From: Macropodus opercularis
Taxonomy: Eukaryota > Chordata > Actinopteri > Anabantiformes > Osphronemidae
DNA length: 64,000 bases
Assembly (NCBI GenBank): GCA_030770545.1
Contig: CM061109.1
Location: forward strand, 744,001 to 808,000
Reading direction: 5' to 3'
Shown one piece after another: positions 26,041 through 39,272 of this stretch. The translations under genes were made by a program, and so were the position numbers. Numbering within the stretch: the first letter of the stretch is position 1; each line of letters opens with the position of its first letter. The notes beneath the pieces were generated by a model. The model was not told the origin of the DNA. It did no database searches and was given only the letters and a program-made list of their open reading frames with translations.

Positions 26041-29000
26041 CTACCTGCGCCACATCTCAGGTCAGATGAGAAGAACGTCGCATCCTGACCACTTCAAGTG
26101 GCCAAGTCAAGATAACTATTATAATAACACATGCAAGGTGACTGCAACAAAACTACTATGAAAAATCGTGTCTTGGTGCTGAGAAGTCTTTGAGTTCACC
26201 TGCTTGATAACCACCGTTGGCCAAGTTCACGCACCTCATCCACGCCAGGCCGTCTACAGCTCTATGGTTTACATTCACCCCCAACCAACAGAAACGTGTT
26301 GTGTCACATGTGAGTGGGCCTGGTTAACCTCACATCAGACGCTGCCACCAACACTCCAACCAAGAGCACTGCTGCTGGAAACACGCGAAGACGAAAGAAC
26401 GCTCAGCATCCCTGCGGTGCGAGCGCCAGCCACTGGAAAAAGCATCCAGTGAGTTCAGTCACGCTGGGTCGGAATCTTTCTCCCTTTGTTGTCCCATTGA
26501 TGTCACCGAGCTTCCCAAACTGATCCTCTGTGCTCGTCTTTCACTGAATCGCCGCCTCAAACCTCGTGCTCTGTCTGGGAATTGAAGAGCCTGCAGCGTT
26601 CTAGTTCGTTCTGTCCTTTGCTGTGCTGTTCCTTTCGTATGTTCAGTGGGTCCTTGGGCCTCACCCAGCACAGAAGGCTGAAGTTCTTCTGTGCACCTTT
26701 AATGTCATTCCAGACACCAGGGAGAGAAGAGCGCTCACACACAAAAGAACAAACGGCGAGCAGATACAAGGACAGATTTCATTGTCTGTGTGTGGTGACG
26801 GCAGCTGTGAACACTGCTTCTTCTCAAATGTTTTGGTGCTGCGTTGGTCCAGGCTATGGTTTGAGCGCTGTCATTAGCGCTGTACGCTGAGGCCAGATGT
26901 CTCGCGCCCGACTCTGTCCTTACCGTGTGCTCGTGCAGTAGTAGCCTCCGCGTTGACAGGCAAAAAGCAGAAATGAGAGCATGAATGAAAGGAAAGGCTG
27001 AGCTGTGATTAGTGATTCAAACGTGGTGCTCTGACACAAAAACAGGACCTTCTGAATTTATCTTTCCTTCCATTTTGTCTCTTTGCTCCTCTGTATTCCC
27101 TCACGTACTTTCTACACCACTCAATCACATTTCCTTCCCGTTGCCTTTCGCCAGTACTCGAGCTCCCTAATGACAATCCCAGATGTGCTTTAATAAATTC
27201 TCTGTGGCCTGACGACTGAACTCTAGCTTCACTTGGAGTTCACTGGAGATCCATGTTTCAAGGCACCAGCAGATGAATCTGCTCATTTCTAGATGGAATA
27301 TGTTTTTACTCTTCAACAACAGGAGGCTCGAGGGCCGGGGGAGAACATGCTGTGTGCATGCTTGGAGAGCATGGTTCTCATTAGAGACACATCATTTGTC
27401 ACGTCTTTTTATCGGGGAGTTGTTTAGGAGTGCAGGCTGCGTGGAGATGCTAAAAATACATTTATGCCACCGCTGAGGCTACAGCTACGTCCGTTGCATG
27501 CATTGAAATGATTTAGTGGGATCAGGCCTGAAAAGACACGATGTGTGGTGGGTCCTAGTCAACACTGAGACTTGAAATGAGGAAGCATGTGTCAGGTAAA
27601 TGGACGTTAATCTGCTCTTTATCTTTTTAAAATCCTTCAGTCAACCCTGACAGGGATCTGTCTCTAGTTGTCCTGTCCCTGTGTTTGTCTTTCAGGACAG
27701 AGTGAAGCCGTTTGTTTCCAGGTTCATATGTATTAAACTGCACAATGACAAGGACAAAATAGGACAAAAGGACAAAAAGAGGCTCAGTCAATCGCAATCA
27801 ACACACTGAATGAGACGCCAAGCAACCAGTGGAAACAGAATAAGTTACTCCAGTGAATTTGGAACCAAAGCAGTAGCGTCACACTTGCAACCTGAGCGTA
27901 AAAGCTGCTCCACTCGCTGCTACTTGTGCCAGATTGGCTGTTCCCGTTGTTTTGCTCCTGATAGGCTCGCTCGTACCGACCCAGCCTCCAACGCTGTTCT
28001 GGCTCCTGGCATCTGATTCCTGCTTCTGGATCTCTGTTCTCTAGCTCTCAGCGCCTCTCTGGCATTCAGTGCGTTTGGATGTCTGGACGCCTGTTGCTGC
28101 TGCCTGCTAAGTGACTTTGTACTGTAGAGAGACTAAGACACTCGCATATTCTCATAAAACCCTCGTTTTGTGCCACGTTTTGTGCCACGTCGTTTTATCG
28201 TCTCCACCTTGGATCTTTTTGCCGTTTTGCTTAATTCTACCATGTTGTCTCCACAGTCCACTCCACCGTTTAATCCAAATCAGCAAGATTCAGCCAAACA
28301 GTGCAGGCAGTCTACAAAGCACAGAAGACTCTTACAATATTAATCTTAAATGAAATGACGTCTTGGTAAACGTGTGGACCAGTCTGTGCTGTCCAGAGGA
28401 CATGAGGGTAGAGTCATATTGAACCGGAGGAGATGAGGAGGTTACTGCCCCTCACTCGCTCCTTCAGCCGTTTGTAACATTAAACAATATTGTTTGTCAT
28501 GGTTTTCCTGATCTGGTTATTGTTTCCTGGGCGATGCCCCATAATTCATTTACAATCTAAAAATTCACTCGTATTTGATCATGTTCAGCTGATAATTGGT
28601 GGTGTAATATCAATTATTATAATTTTATAATCGTAGTGAATGTGTGAATCAGTAAGTCAATACAAGATAATGGAAAGAACTGAAAATAAGTTGATGACAG
28701 TCAGTCTGGCTGCTAATGTAGTGGTAGCGTCTCACTTGGATGGGTCGTCCCAAAATGGCGCCAGCGAGGTGGTGGCTAAGGCCGCGGTCAGCGCTTCACA
28801 TGTGTAGAGAAGGGAAACCGAGCCTGCAAATTACAATGCAGTGATGCAAGAACATGGTCCAACGCTCCATAAACAGCCCATTCAATAACCAGTAAACAAT
28901 GACAGAAGCAGGAACTAGCCTTTCAAAATACAGCTCAGCCAAACAGAAGGAAATCTGTCACGTGTGCAGAGCCAGGTCCAGCGTGTTTGACTCACCCGGG

Positions 29001-30576
29001 TTCTGTGGTGTCCAGCTTCTATGGAAAGTTTTCATCCTATTTGTCCATAATCTAATTCCCCAGTGATGGTGTGATTACTGGACTGTAGAAGGTTGATGCT
29101 GAGCAGATATGAGGGTAAAAACAAGGAAACGGGCTGAAGTATCGGTTTATTTGTCATTAGTTGGTTCATGGTTGATTCCTATTAATTAGACTAAACGTTT
29201 TGTCTTGAAAGGCCATGAAATTAAAACAAATGAGCCAATATGTGTCCTAGTGAGCATGAAGTAATAGGACAGAGCCTGTGTTTCTCATGCACAACATACC
29301 GTGTGTATGAGGGCATGTTCAGCTAAGCTGCTCAAACCAAGTGTGTGCAATCCACACAATTGCACAATAGGATCACAATTCAAAAAAGGTTCAAAAGGCT
29401 GTAACGTGTAATAAATCACAGCATTGTTTTGTATCCCCCAGTTACATGAGAACCAACACACTGTATTTCTTTGGCCTGTGCCTTCCCTCGTTTCATATGT
29501 TCAGTGAAGTATGTCTTCAACTTCACCTCCTGGCGATTCTTTTCTTTTTATTTGACATTGCTGAAAGGACAAAAATGCAAACCTAAACAAGTAGAAAAGA
29601 AAGTAACAGCAACACCATTCCTTTGAGGGCGGCGTGAGCGCTTTATAAATCAGTCAGACGTGGAAGTCGTGCGTGCAGTTGCAATGGTTTGTGCTTCACA
29701 TAAATAAAAGGCCTGAAAGGTTGATGTTGTTTGCTGGAGCCTTTCAAGGTGCCGTTCAAACGATCTCATTCTGTACCTGGACTCATGCCTGTGCGCACAC
29801 GCATCTTCCCGTCCGTGTGTTTGTTCAGACATCTGGCACCTGCTTCCGTAAAAGTCCGTGTTGAGCAGAGCACATTCAGAAGCTTTGTCTAAAACATGAA
29901 GGAGTATAAAGACAGAACGCTTTCCCATGATGCCTTCACTTTGTTTGGTTGCTCCCGTCAAGCTAATGAGGTGAGCGAGCGAGGGCCCGGTGGAGGCAGA
30001 GGTCAGCCAAGAGCCAGTGCTGCTGGGAGGCTGTAACCCAGGGTGGTGGCACGGCCCCTTGGCAAGGCCTGGGACACAGTGTGTCCATCTGCCGCTCGTC
30101 AACACGTGCAGCCTGGCAGGGATGTTTTTGTGGGGCACTTGACCATGCAAAGCTATGAATACTGGCACATATTGTGAATGCTGAAAGTTAAAAGCCTGCG
30201 CAAACACACGTCTTCGCTGTTCAGAGAGATTTCCTCCAAGCCCCCGCAAGACTGCGGTGAGGGCGACGGCTCCCAGCAGCTGCCAGTGGAGCACTCAGCG
30301 TGGATGCTTCAGTGCATGCATCAATATGAGCAATTCTTTTAATTATGGGTGTTGTGAGGCTGATGCCGCTGTATTTCCTGGACACTGTTCCAGTTATTGG
30401 GTCATTCTCGCAGCCGGAAAACCAATCTGTTTACAATTTAAATTCCTGCAGAGGTTAACGTCTATTTTACTGGCTTTTTTCTTTGCGTATGCGATACAGC
30501 GTCCACATATTAAAACTTTACTGTGGAGTGTTGATATCGTGTCAACCTTATAAAGTGAACATCACAGCTTCTCCGC

Positions 30577-30586
30577 CCTTTATAGG
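30577..30586. promoter_or_regulatory. candidate CArG box (SRF)
   Basis: CCTTTATAGG fits CC(A/T)6GG. SRF targets include many adhesion genes, but a single site this far downstream of tns1 is only suggestive. Confidence 0.3.
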
Positions 30587-31987
30587 AAACTGTATCCTCT
30601 GTGACACCCGCTAGTCGTCCGTGCATGACAACTGCAGTTGATGTGAATTGAATTTAGCCGCCTTGTGAGCTTGTGTTGATTCATAAAACACCTCTCGGGC
30701 TTTTGGAGAAAACAAAGCCTCCGCTTCTCCTGCCTTATCATCACAGCTTTGAGGCTGAGTCCCCACACCTGCTGGATGCTGCAGCTGTGCCTGGGCCACT
30801 GAGTCCACACAAATGGTTAAAGGTCAAAGGTGGCAACCTTTCCTCCTCCCCGTCTCCTCGGAATCCCAAACCATCACGGTAGAGCAGCGGCAGCAGTGTC
30901 ACATGATTACATATGCTCAAACTCACATATACACAGCTGAGGGTGATTTGACAAAAAGGTCAAGGTCAAAGAGCAGATGGGGCTTTCTGTCATGACCTCA
31001 TCGACAACAGGAGCCTGATTATCCCCTCTGCTGGCTCCCCCTCTGTAAGGTCGTCTGGACTGCAACCAGCTACAGCTACAGCCACCTGCGTGCATTGATT
31101 TTCACTAATCTAAGAAGCTAAGTTATAGCAGACTCTGAAGCAACGAGAGGAAAGAGCTTGTTAACTTAATAAAACAGTCCCAGGATCAGTTGCTGTTTTA
31201 CTGTGGTGGGAGCCAGTAGCCGAGCCAGCGAACAGTCCGGGTTCACGTCAGGGTCTCCTCTCTCACAGCACAAGTGCAAACGTGACAATGACGCCAGCTT
31301 CCACTCAGTGTCGGCCTCCTTCCTCCACTGGCGTAAAACGGGAACGATCACAGGAGCAGCTATTGGATCTGTACAAACAACAGGTGATGGAATGTATTTC
31401 ATCTCAAGTAATAATAACATTTTGTTGAATTCAAGCACGATCCAACTTGAACGATGACTGGCTCTTAAATGTTCTGACTGTAGATTCATTTTCTTTTTGT
31501 CTGCCCCTTCGCCAGATGTGATCCAAAGTGACGGACTGCAGTCACATCTCACGTCATCTGCGCCTCTGTGCGCGCTGCTAGAAGAGCAGCGGTGACGGAC
31601 AGAGACAGACACATGTACTGGCGAAGTAGACAGCGAAAGAGAAACGGGGACGGGGCAGAACCCAATGCCGCTGACTGTTTACAGTGGCCGCGATTACAGC
31701 CCTCCCCCTTCCACACACAGTCCCACCAGGCTAATGCATCTGCCAGTGAAGATCCGGCCTGAGTGTGAGAACACTTTCCCAGAGATATCAGTGACGTCCG
31801 CATGTGAACACACACACACACTAACGCTGTGTGTCATTGTCATCGGTTGCCATTGTTTATTTCAGCAGGCTGCCCTCTGGGAGCCAGTCGTCGTCAGGGA
31901 GCCCTGGGACTCATCTCTAGTAAGCACATGCGTTCGTCCTCTCAACGGTGTCCTGTCCATCATGTTTGAGGACATGACGGACAGGTT

Positions 31988-32006
31988 GGGAGGGAGGGGG
32001 GGGGGG
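31988..32006 (+). repeat. G-run, potential G-quadruplex
   Basis: GGGAGGG followed by A and an 11-G run. Runs of at least three G with 1-nt loops meet the simple G-quadruplex rule if the long run is divided. Confidence 0.6.
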
Positions 32007-35000
32007 ATGCCAGGGCAGGTAGGATCAGACACAAGTTCATAGCGGGTATGGACCGGGTGCCGACAGACGCTTTGCAGGCAGGATGAGAAGCTCAGTGTTT
32101 GCTTTCCAGCTATGAAACCAATAGGCCTTTCTCTCGTTCCTTCTCTTTTTCTATTTTCCTTTCCGCACCTGCGATCGAGGATCCAGGCCTGTTAAGTCCG
32201 CCTACAGAGGTTGAGGGTTTTTGGCATCATGACTACAAACTTCTAATCTTGTTTTATTAGAAACGCTACAGTTACAGGCCTGGACATACCCTCCTGAAAG
32301 TACCACTTACCTAGAATGATGTGTGTTCTGTACTGGTGTGACTTAACCTGCATGACGTCTCAGAGAAGAACAAAGCAGACTCAGCAGTGACTCACTGAGA
32401 GGCTTCACAAAGGGGCTGCTTGAATGTGTGTCGTCCGGCTTCTCTGCCAGCTTTGTGTTCCTCTCAACCAAATGCAGGCTTTGCCTTAAACGTGTGACCT
32501 GGCAGAGCGTCCAGAGGATCAGCTTAAAAACCTTGTAACACCAGCACCAGCGACGGGGTTGTTGTACTGACGCTAGCATGCTACGCCTTAAACTCCATTC
32601 ATGAATGAGGCGGGTTAAGGGTCTCGGGGGTTGAAGGGCACGGTTGAATCACAGCATCCAGGGACACGGTCCATCAATCCTTCCTGTGTCCTGTGTTTGC
32701 TTTGGCCGATCCCTCTCCATAGCTTAACGCTGCACTTTTCAGAGCAGGTGCGAAGAGGTGCTGAGTAAGCGGAGCCACATTCCTGGGGGTTGGTCTGGAA
32801 TGACCATCCTGGCTTCTTGACCTGCAATCAAAGCCCCGACTTTAGGAGAGAGAGGAGGGGAAAGGAGGCCACATGGCCACATGCTACTCATCCACCTGCA
32901 TACTGACAGGCAGACAGACCATGTCGCAACAAGCTGAAACACGCCTGTACCCCTGCCTAACCTTAACCCCCCCACCCCCAGCTGACCTCTGGTGACCTCT
33001 GCAGCCATCTGTTACTGGGCTCTGGGATGTGTTGATTGGCTGGGGGTAGTGGGGTGATTGGTGGGACTGGGGTAGAAATTAGGGCTGCTGGAGCGGTGAT
33101 GGGAACCGTTGTGCTCAGAGTGAAACACATTAAACACCTGCTTGATCGCCTCACTGGACCTTATCCCTTCGCCCTAGACCAGCTTACATTACTACTGCAT
33201 GATGTGGTGTGTCTGCTTTGTTTAAACACATTTTCTTGAGTACAGCACAGAAATGATTAAATAAAACGGGTGAACGACATTCAGCCAACAAGGCAGCTTC
33301 CAAATATGTAAATTGGAGCAAAAAGCACTGGCCCAGAGCCACCAGTGTGGTCTCGTCCTGCCGCTATAATTCTGTACAGCGTTGATCATCCTGATTCCAA
33401 ACGTGAAACAGCTGACGTGTGCTCTGCTGGAGGCCTCAGGTGATTCCGTTTCTGTCCGCCATAGGACACAACGTGGCCAGTCTACAGTACACACATCTCA
33501 GTCCAACTCTGTGAAGCACTACAGCGCTAAGACAAGTCCGAATGTCTGCCCTCACTGCCAAATACAATATTATATCAGCATTAAAGCCCCGACATCCTCC
33601 CGCCATAGAAGGATGAAAAGCAACCAGCACATTATAACAACCCTCATTCACAGATGACCTTAGTAGGTCAATAAACACCCAACAACAATAACTGTACAGT
33701 ATATATCATTTATATGGGGACTGATGTATCGACACGTTCAGCACATGTACATTATGGATCACTGATTATTTTTCCAAGTGCTGTCCTGTAGACGTCTTTG
33801 TTTAAGGCGCAGACCTGAACTGAGAATCAAGACACCTCTCAACGCAAACAGACAATGTGTGTGAGAGCAGCGAAGGTACATTTGGCCTACGCTGACCTTT
33901 GACCTCTGTCTCTTTCTACAGGTACACGATTCCCCTCGTGTGTACACAGTCATCTGCAGTGTCAGAGGCAACGCTTTAGCCCCTAACTTGACACGTGAAG
34001 CCATCTCTACGCGTTCTGCATCAGAGGCCGACGTTCTGGTGGCGAGTCGCTCCTCGTTCAGCCAACTTCCTCTCCATCATCTCCGGTTGCTTTAATGCTT
34101 CAGGGCTAAATACCCAGTAACTGGAAACACAGCTTCTAGGAGATGTTCATTATGTGTGTGTTCTTTACGTTAAGCAAAGCCAAAGGAAATATATCAGTGA
34201 GCTGATAAATCAAACGCTGCACATCCATCCAACGCTGTCACTTCAGCACGACGTGTCTGGGGGCATTATTTTTGGAAAGACAGAAACATTAAGTGTCAAA
34301 TGCAGATTAGTCATGTACCGATGCTTTGGCAATAACATCCTGACCATAGTATTTTTAGTTGAAGTCTTGTGAGGGGATGTGAGGTCAGCAGCCTGCGAGG
34401 ACGGTGGCTGTGCTGTGATGGCTTTTACTTTAAGGCGCCAACGTGGAAAAATAGGAGTGAGTCACCCGTACCGGTCACAGGATGGACAGTCAGTCATGCT
34501 CCAGAGAACACACACAGGGAACCGCATCCTGCCATTCATTGCTCACGGGCACCGCGAAGCCATGAGACGCGTTGGACAACGGTGGCCACGCAGAGAGCGC
34601 GCGACCGTTAAGTCTATTTCATTTTCACAAACGTTCCGCGTAGACCGGTTCTGTGTGTCTCGCTGGGCCGAGGAGGCCTGACGCCGCCTCGCTCCATCTG
34701 GTGACACGTTTGCTACAGGCTGTAGCAAGGAACGCGACACCTGTTGCTCTGGTGTGATAACGCTGACTGTCAGGCTGTTGGGTGAGGACGCTGGGGCACA
34801 GAACGGTTTCTACAGTCGAGAGCACTTTGCAAACAGACAAAAGAAAAGAAAAAGACACACATCAGCTTGTTTACACAGACCTTTCCATGGTTTTACGTTT
34901 CAAAGGTTTAAATTATCAGTATTTTCCATGATTTGAAAGGAACAAGCTGAACATCAGTCTGAAATGAAACTGACTGACACAGTAATCAAGGTAAACATGA

Positions 35001-37611
35001 CTGGAGCAATGTCTGGAATGACAGTAATTAGCTTGGGCTTGTTTTTCAGTAATAACTGTATATAACCTGTAGAGAATAACACAATTTGATGATCTGACAT
35101 CAGTATAAACATAATATTCTAACGTAAAATACATTACTTAGTAGTGCGTTGTTTGGATAAGGGAATTTTTCACATAGCTTGAAAAATTCTATCATGAAAA
35201 GTTAGACTAGTCTGAAAATGACCCAAACCAGAGTCAAGCCCGTGGTCGAGTCAAAGACAAGGGTCCGGACTTAGCATTCACCTAAAACCGGTGTGAAGAT
35301 AATCACACTAACATCATGTGTCAAATCAAAACCACAAGGTAGAGGAGAAACTGGCACATGGGCCAGAGAAGCGAATACAGAGGATTATCCCCCTTCATCC
35401 ACCCTCTCTGCTCCCAAACACACCATCCAATTCCCTCCATCTTGTCATCTGGACCCCCGGTGGAGAGCAAATGACCATTTTCAACACAAGTCACAATTCT
35501 ATTCCTCGGCGTAAGGGAGATGAAAAGACTGCAATCCTCCATTAAGGAAGCATTACGCAGGACTTCCAGTGGCGTCGTTACATGTTCCCATGAACTAGAA
35601 GAAAAAGAAGTCACACTGTTTGACCGTTTGAGGCAGAATAGCAGAGACGTATTCAGACACAGATTTAGGGACGTACAGCAGAAGTAGCAGATCGGTCTGA
35701 ATATTATCTACAGGTATTATTTGACCTGCACAGCAACATAAAACCTGCTTAACTGAGATAAATACAGACTAACTACAACATTCTATTACACTTCTATGCT
35801 TTACTAGTTGTTGAGACAGAAACGCTGATTTACCCTGGAGTTGGCTCAGTATGAAAAGGAAACACTGGCACCAAGTGGCCAGATGTATTATTACACCTAT
35901 CAGCTGGGCATCTTTTAGGAGAACCAGACTAATACAGTTTGCAGACATGACTCTAATATAAAAATCACGATTCTTTATCACGCTGTAGGTGACCTCGCTG
36001 CATCACTGCTGACACTGTTACTGAATCTGAACACTAAAGGCGTGAAGAGAATGGTGCAGCACTGACTGGTGAATAGAATCCTACATGCATGACAATGCCA
36101 ACAGAAAGTGTGTCAGCTAGTATGAGTATGAATACCTACAATGACAGGACAGAGGTCCAGTAGCATATGAGCTGCACACAGACAGACACAGAAGCGAGGG
36201 AGGCTCTGATCCCAAAACCCGAGGTTAACGTTAGCATCCAACAGCCAACTCATACATATTACTGTACCCCAATAAAAATGAAGTTATTATGATAGCACTA
36301 GTAGTAGTACACAGATCCAGAGATCGCACTACACACAGTGGTTGTCAGGTGCTGCACAGAGCCTGCTCTGCGTTGCATCACACGGACGGCTGGGTGGGAT
36401 GGAGGCTGGGTCTGAAGGATCTGCCAGGCCACGGCTGGTGGAGTCCGTGGCCCAGTGGCCCAGTGGCCCAGGCTCAGCGGTGGCAAATTCAGACTAGATA
36501 ACTGACTAACAATAAATATACACGAACTACACGACAAACAATCATCCATAACAACAGATCATAATGAGAGACGCTGACTAAACTAACTCAACTCAAGTAC
36601 AGTTGTCATAATACTGTAACTGGGAGCCGGTCGGTCCAGCTTACTACTAGATTGACTTTCATTAAGTTGATTATTCCAAGGATCCGTGACACTTAACATT
36701 CCAGAGCGGTTTGATTTTAGCGTGGTGAGTTATTAAAACAAGAGAAAGCCAGTGTTCATGGCGTCACATTCCTGCTCTGCTTCTTTTATTGAGGTAATAT
36801 GGCCACAGAAAATTGCTGCCTATAACATTTTATTGTATTAATTGCAAACTGTTATGGAGTAAAGCAATGATGTCACATGTTTGCATTACCAGTGATCCCC
36901 ACAGCGGAACTAGAGGCAGCGTAGACGCCGTTTGAATGTAAATCACCAACCACGCGTTGCTGTGTGAGCTCTGAGCCAGTAATCTACCTACGTTCCTTCA
37001 CATTCTCACAGTGAAGTGAACTAATAAATAGCAAACAGGGCCCTTTTCTTCCGCTCAGCCCCTAAGGAGACGTCTTCAGCCATCATTATGTTCAGTATTC
37101 GTGAATCTTACGATACTGAAATCTAATACGCAAAGGAGACACTTCTACTGCAGCGTAATCTCCAGCCAAGCACATAACTGACAAAAAACCCAAAGACACA
37201 TCCATGTTATTCTGTAATCTGCTTTTAATGTATTCTTCCATCAGAAATAGTAAATGCCATACAATGTAGCAAACCAAGCTAACACAGCTCTATACAGGCA
37301 TCGCAGCTCATCCACACACACGCTACAGGCTGATGCACATACACAGCTAACATTCAGCTGGAGGAACAAGAAATCCTCCTTTACTTAACAATCATCGCAA
37401 AGGCAAAAAACGCAGTTTGTTCCGTCTCATTAGCCGAGTCGAGACACAGTCGTCGTATGAAGGTCCAAACGCGGTGACGCTATCTGTGGGAGTCTGCTGC
37501 GTACAGTCTGCAGTCAGCAGCATCCGGCTGACGCCTGGGCTTGAGCATCCTGCTAATAAATAATGGAACACACTAGTCAAATAAAAAGCCCAGTAAGTGC
37601 TGTGGTTTTAG

Positions 37612-39133
37612 TTTATTTAGTTCATTAAGTGAATGCAGGCCTTAAACGAACCTTTATCTCATTAGCTGACATCACGCTGCAGATGATCCTTTTATCAGTT
37701 GTAGAACTTTAACGTTGACTCTACCATCACAGCTAAAACACTGTATTGCAGCAAAAGTGTCTGCTCTGTTTGCTCTGATCTTTCTCGACCACATGAGGGC
37801 AGCAGCTAATGCTTTAATATAAGAGCAGGGAAGCAACCGAGCCATCGCCACCCACACGCCCTCGCTCCGATAACACTTTCTCAACATTTAAGTGCTGAAC
37901 TTGGACAAGTTATATTCTAGGCAGGTTTAAGTTTTAGGACACTTCCAATTTGGACTTTAGTGACAGCTTACGTACAAAACCTTCCCGTCCTTTCCCAAAG
38001 AAACCGTAATGTTAACAAAACGTAATGGTGTGAATAAAAACATTCAAAACAACAGTGACACACTTTTAAAAGCACACATTTTACACCTTATATGTCAACG
38101 GCAAAATAAAAAGCAATCTTTCTTCTCACGTTCAGTAATCTCAACGTCTACTTATATATAGTACATGTATACAAGATAACATGGAGCAACAAAGCAAAAA
38201 AATAAATATCTTAAGTCAGTTTGGAAGTTTTCATATATATATAACTATATATGTATATTTAAGTATAGCTTAGTTTTGGGTGAGTGTGGGTGTTGAGCTT
38301 CTTCCTACTGACAGGAACAGATGGGTGAGCAGTAACAGTACAGCTACACGTTACGCAGACTTGCCGTGTGCCGCACCCGTCCGACAGCGAAGGACCTGTG
38401 GAACTCTGGAGATCAGCCCGTGTCAGCGTTTGGCTAGTTGCATATTACATCTGTTTCTGTAAAAAGCTTTGCATTACAAAAAGGTCAGGCACCGAATGTC
38501 ATCAACAAGCAGTGTCGAATATTTACACAGACGCCAGCTGCAAACGTGTCCAACAACAGCTTCCTACTTGGCAGCGGTGCAGAATTGACCTGCAGTATCA
38601 GTACATACAGGAAGAACCAGTTCAGGTTTTGGATGAAGCAGCCATATTTGTTTATAAAAGAATCCTTCCAGCAACCTGACACTGTACACGCCCTCACTCC
38701 ACTTCTTAAATTCTTTGGTTGACCAGTGAAAAGCCTGATTTACAGCCACCTTCACAACACACAACTTGACTTCTTCTTTAAAAAACGAACGATGAAACAG
38801 CTGCTCAAAAACAATAACATTTGCACACAGCGCGTCAGTCCGCCTTCCTGCTCATGAGGTACCCTGCCGGGAGACGAAGCCCCCTCCAGCCATCACACAC
38901 AGTCACGCCCCATCCTGCACTTCCTCTGGTCCGTCCAAAAAGAAAAGCACACGCATGCGAGCTGTGCACACGCCAACGCTCTCATGTCCGTTTTCATTTG
39001 CACACATACATTTGCTTAAATGTAAAAAAGCAGAAAAATACGTCGACACAGAAAATCTAAATTGTCCGAAACAGAAAGTTTCTGTGGTTATAAAGAAAGA
39101 GACGCTGTTAAAGCGCCGCGTGTTGCTGACGGC
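37612..39133 (-). other. tns1: probable tns1 3' untranslated region
   Basis: Downstream of the tns1 stop the minus strand is AT-rich, without coding potential, and carries ATTTA-type stretches near 38200. Possible minus-strand poly(A) signals are ATTAAA at 37813-37818 and AATAAA at 37612-37617; I used the second as the limit. The true end could be either of these or another site. Confidence 0.35.
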
Positions 39134-39272
39134 TCATCGTTTCTGGGAGGCGATCATCTTGGAGACAAAGTTGACGATGGCGCTGGCGGGCTGGTCGGGA
39201 TCCATCTCGGCAAAGAGGTGGCTGACGTTGTCTGTTGTGCTTCCCTGTTTACGGGCCACAAACCCAAACAAC
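39134..39272 (-). CDS. tns1: tns1 terminal coding exon, PTB end and stop
   Basis: The last coding exon starts after tttccag and encodes LFGFVARKQGSTTDNVSHLF, then AEMDPDQPASAIVNFVSKM and the basic tail IASQKR before TGA at 39134-39136. It completes the PTB domain, and the family's usual C terminus is reached without truncation. Confidence 0.96.

Larger units (their letters stand above)
26041..37611. other. gene-free sequence downstream of tns1
   Basis: No exon or RNA gene identified over about 11.5 kb. It includes a 214-codon minus-strand open frame (29650-30294), a CArG box at 30577, and AT-rich stretches (28490-28680, 36720-36890) that could be conserved non-coding DNA. Confidence 0.55.

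Noticed and set aside
29650..30294. Possibility that the 214-codon frame is igfbp5 (expected neighbour of tns1)
   Set aside because: It lacks the cysteine-rich IGFBP N-terminal motif and the thyroglobulin-type CWCV motif.
36450..36475. Short direct repeat of GTGGCCCA
   Set aside because: Only about three copies of a 10-bp unit; ordinary local slippage.
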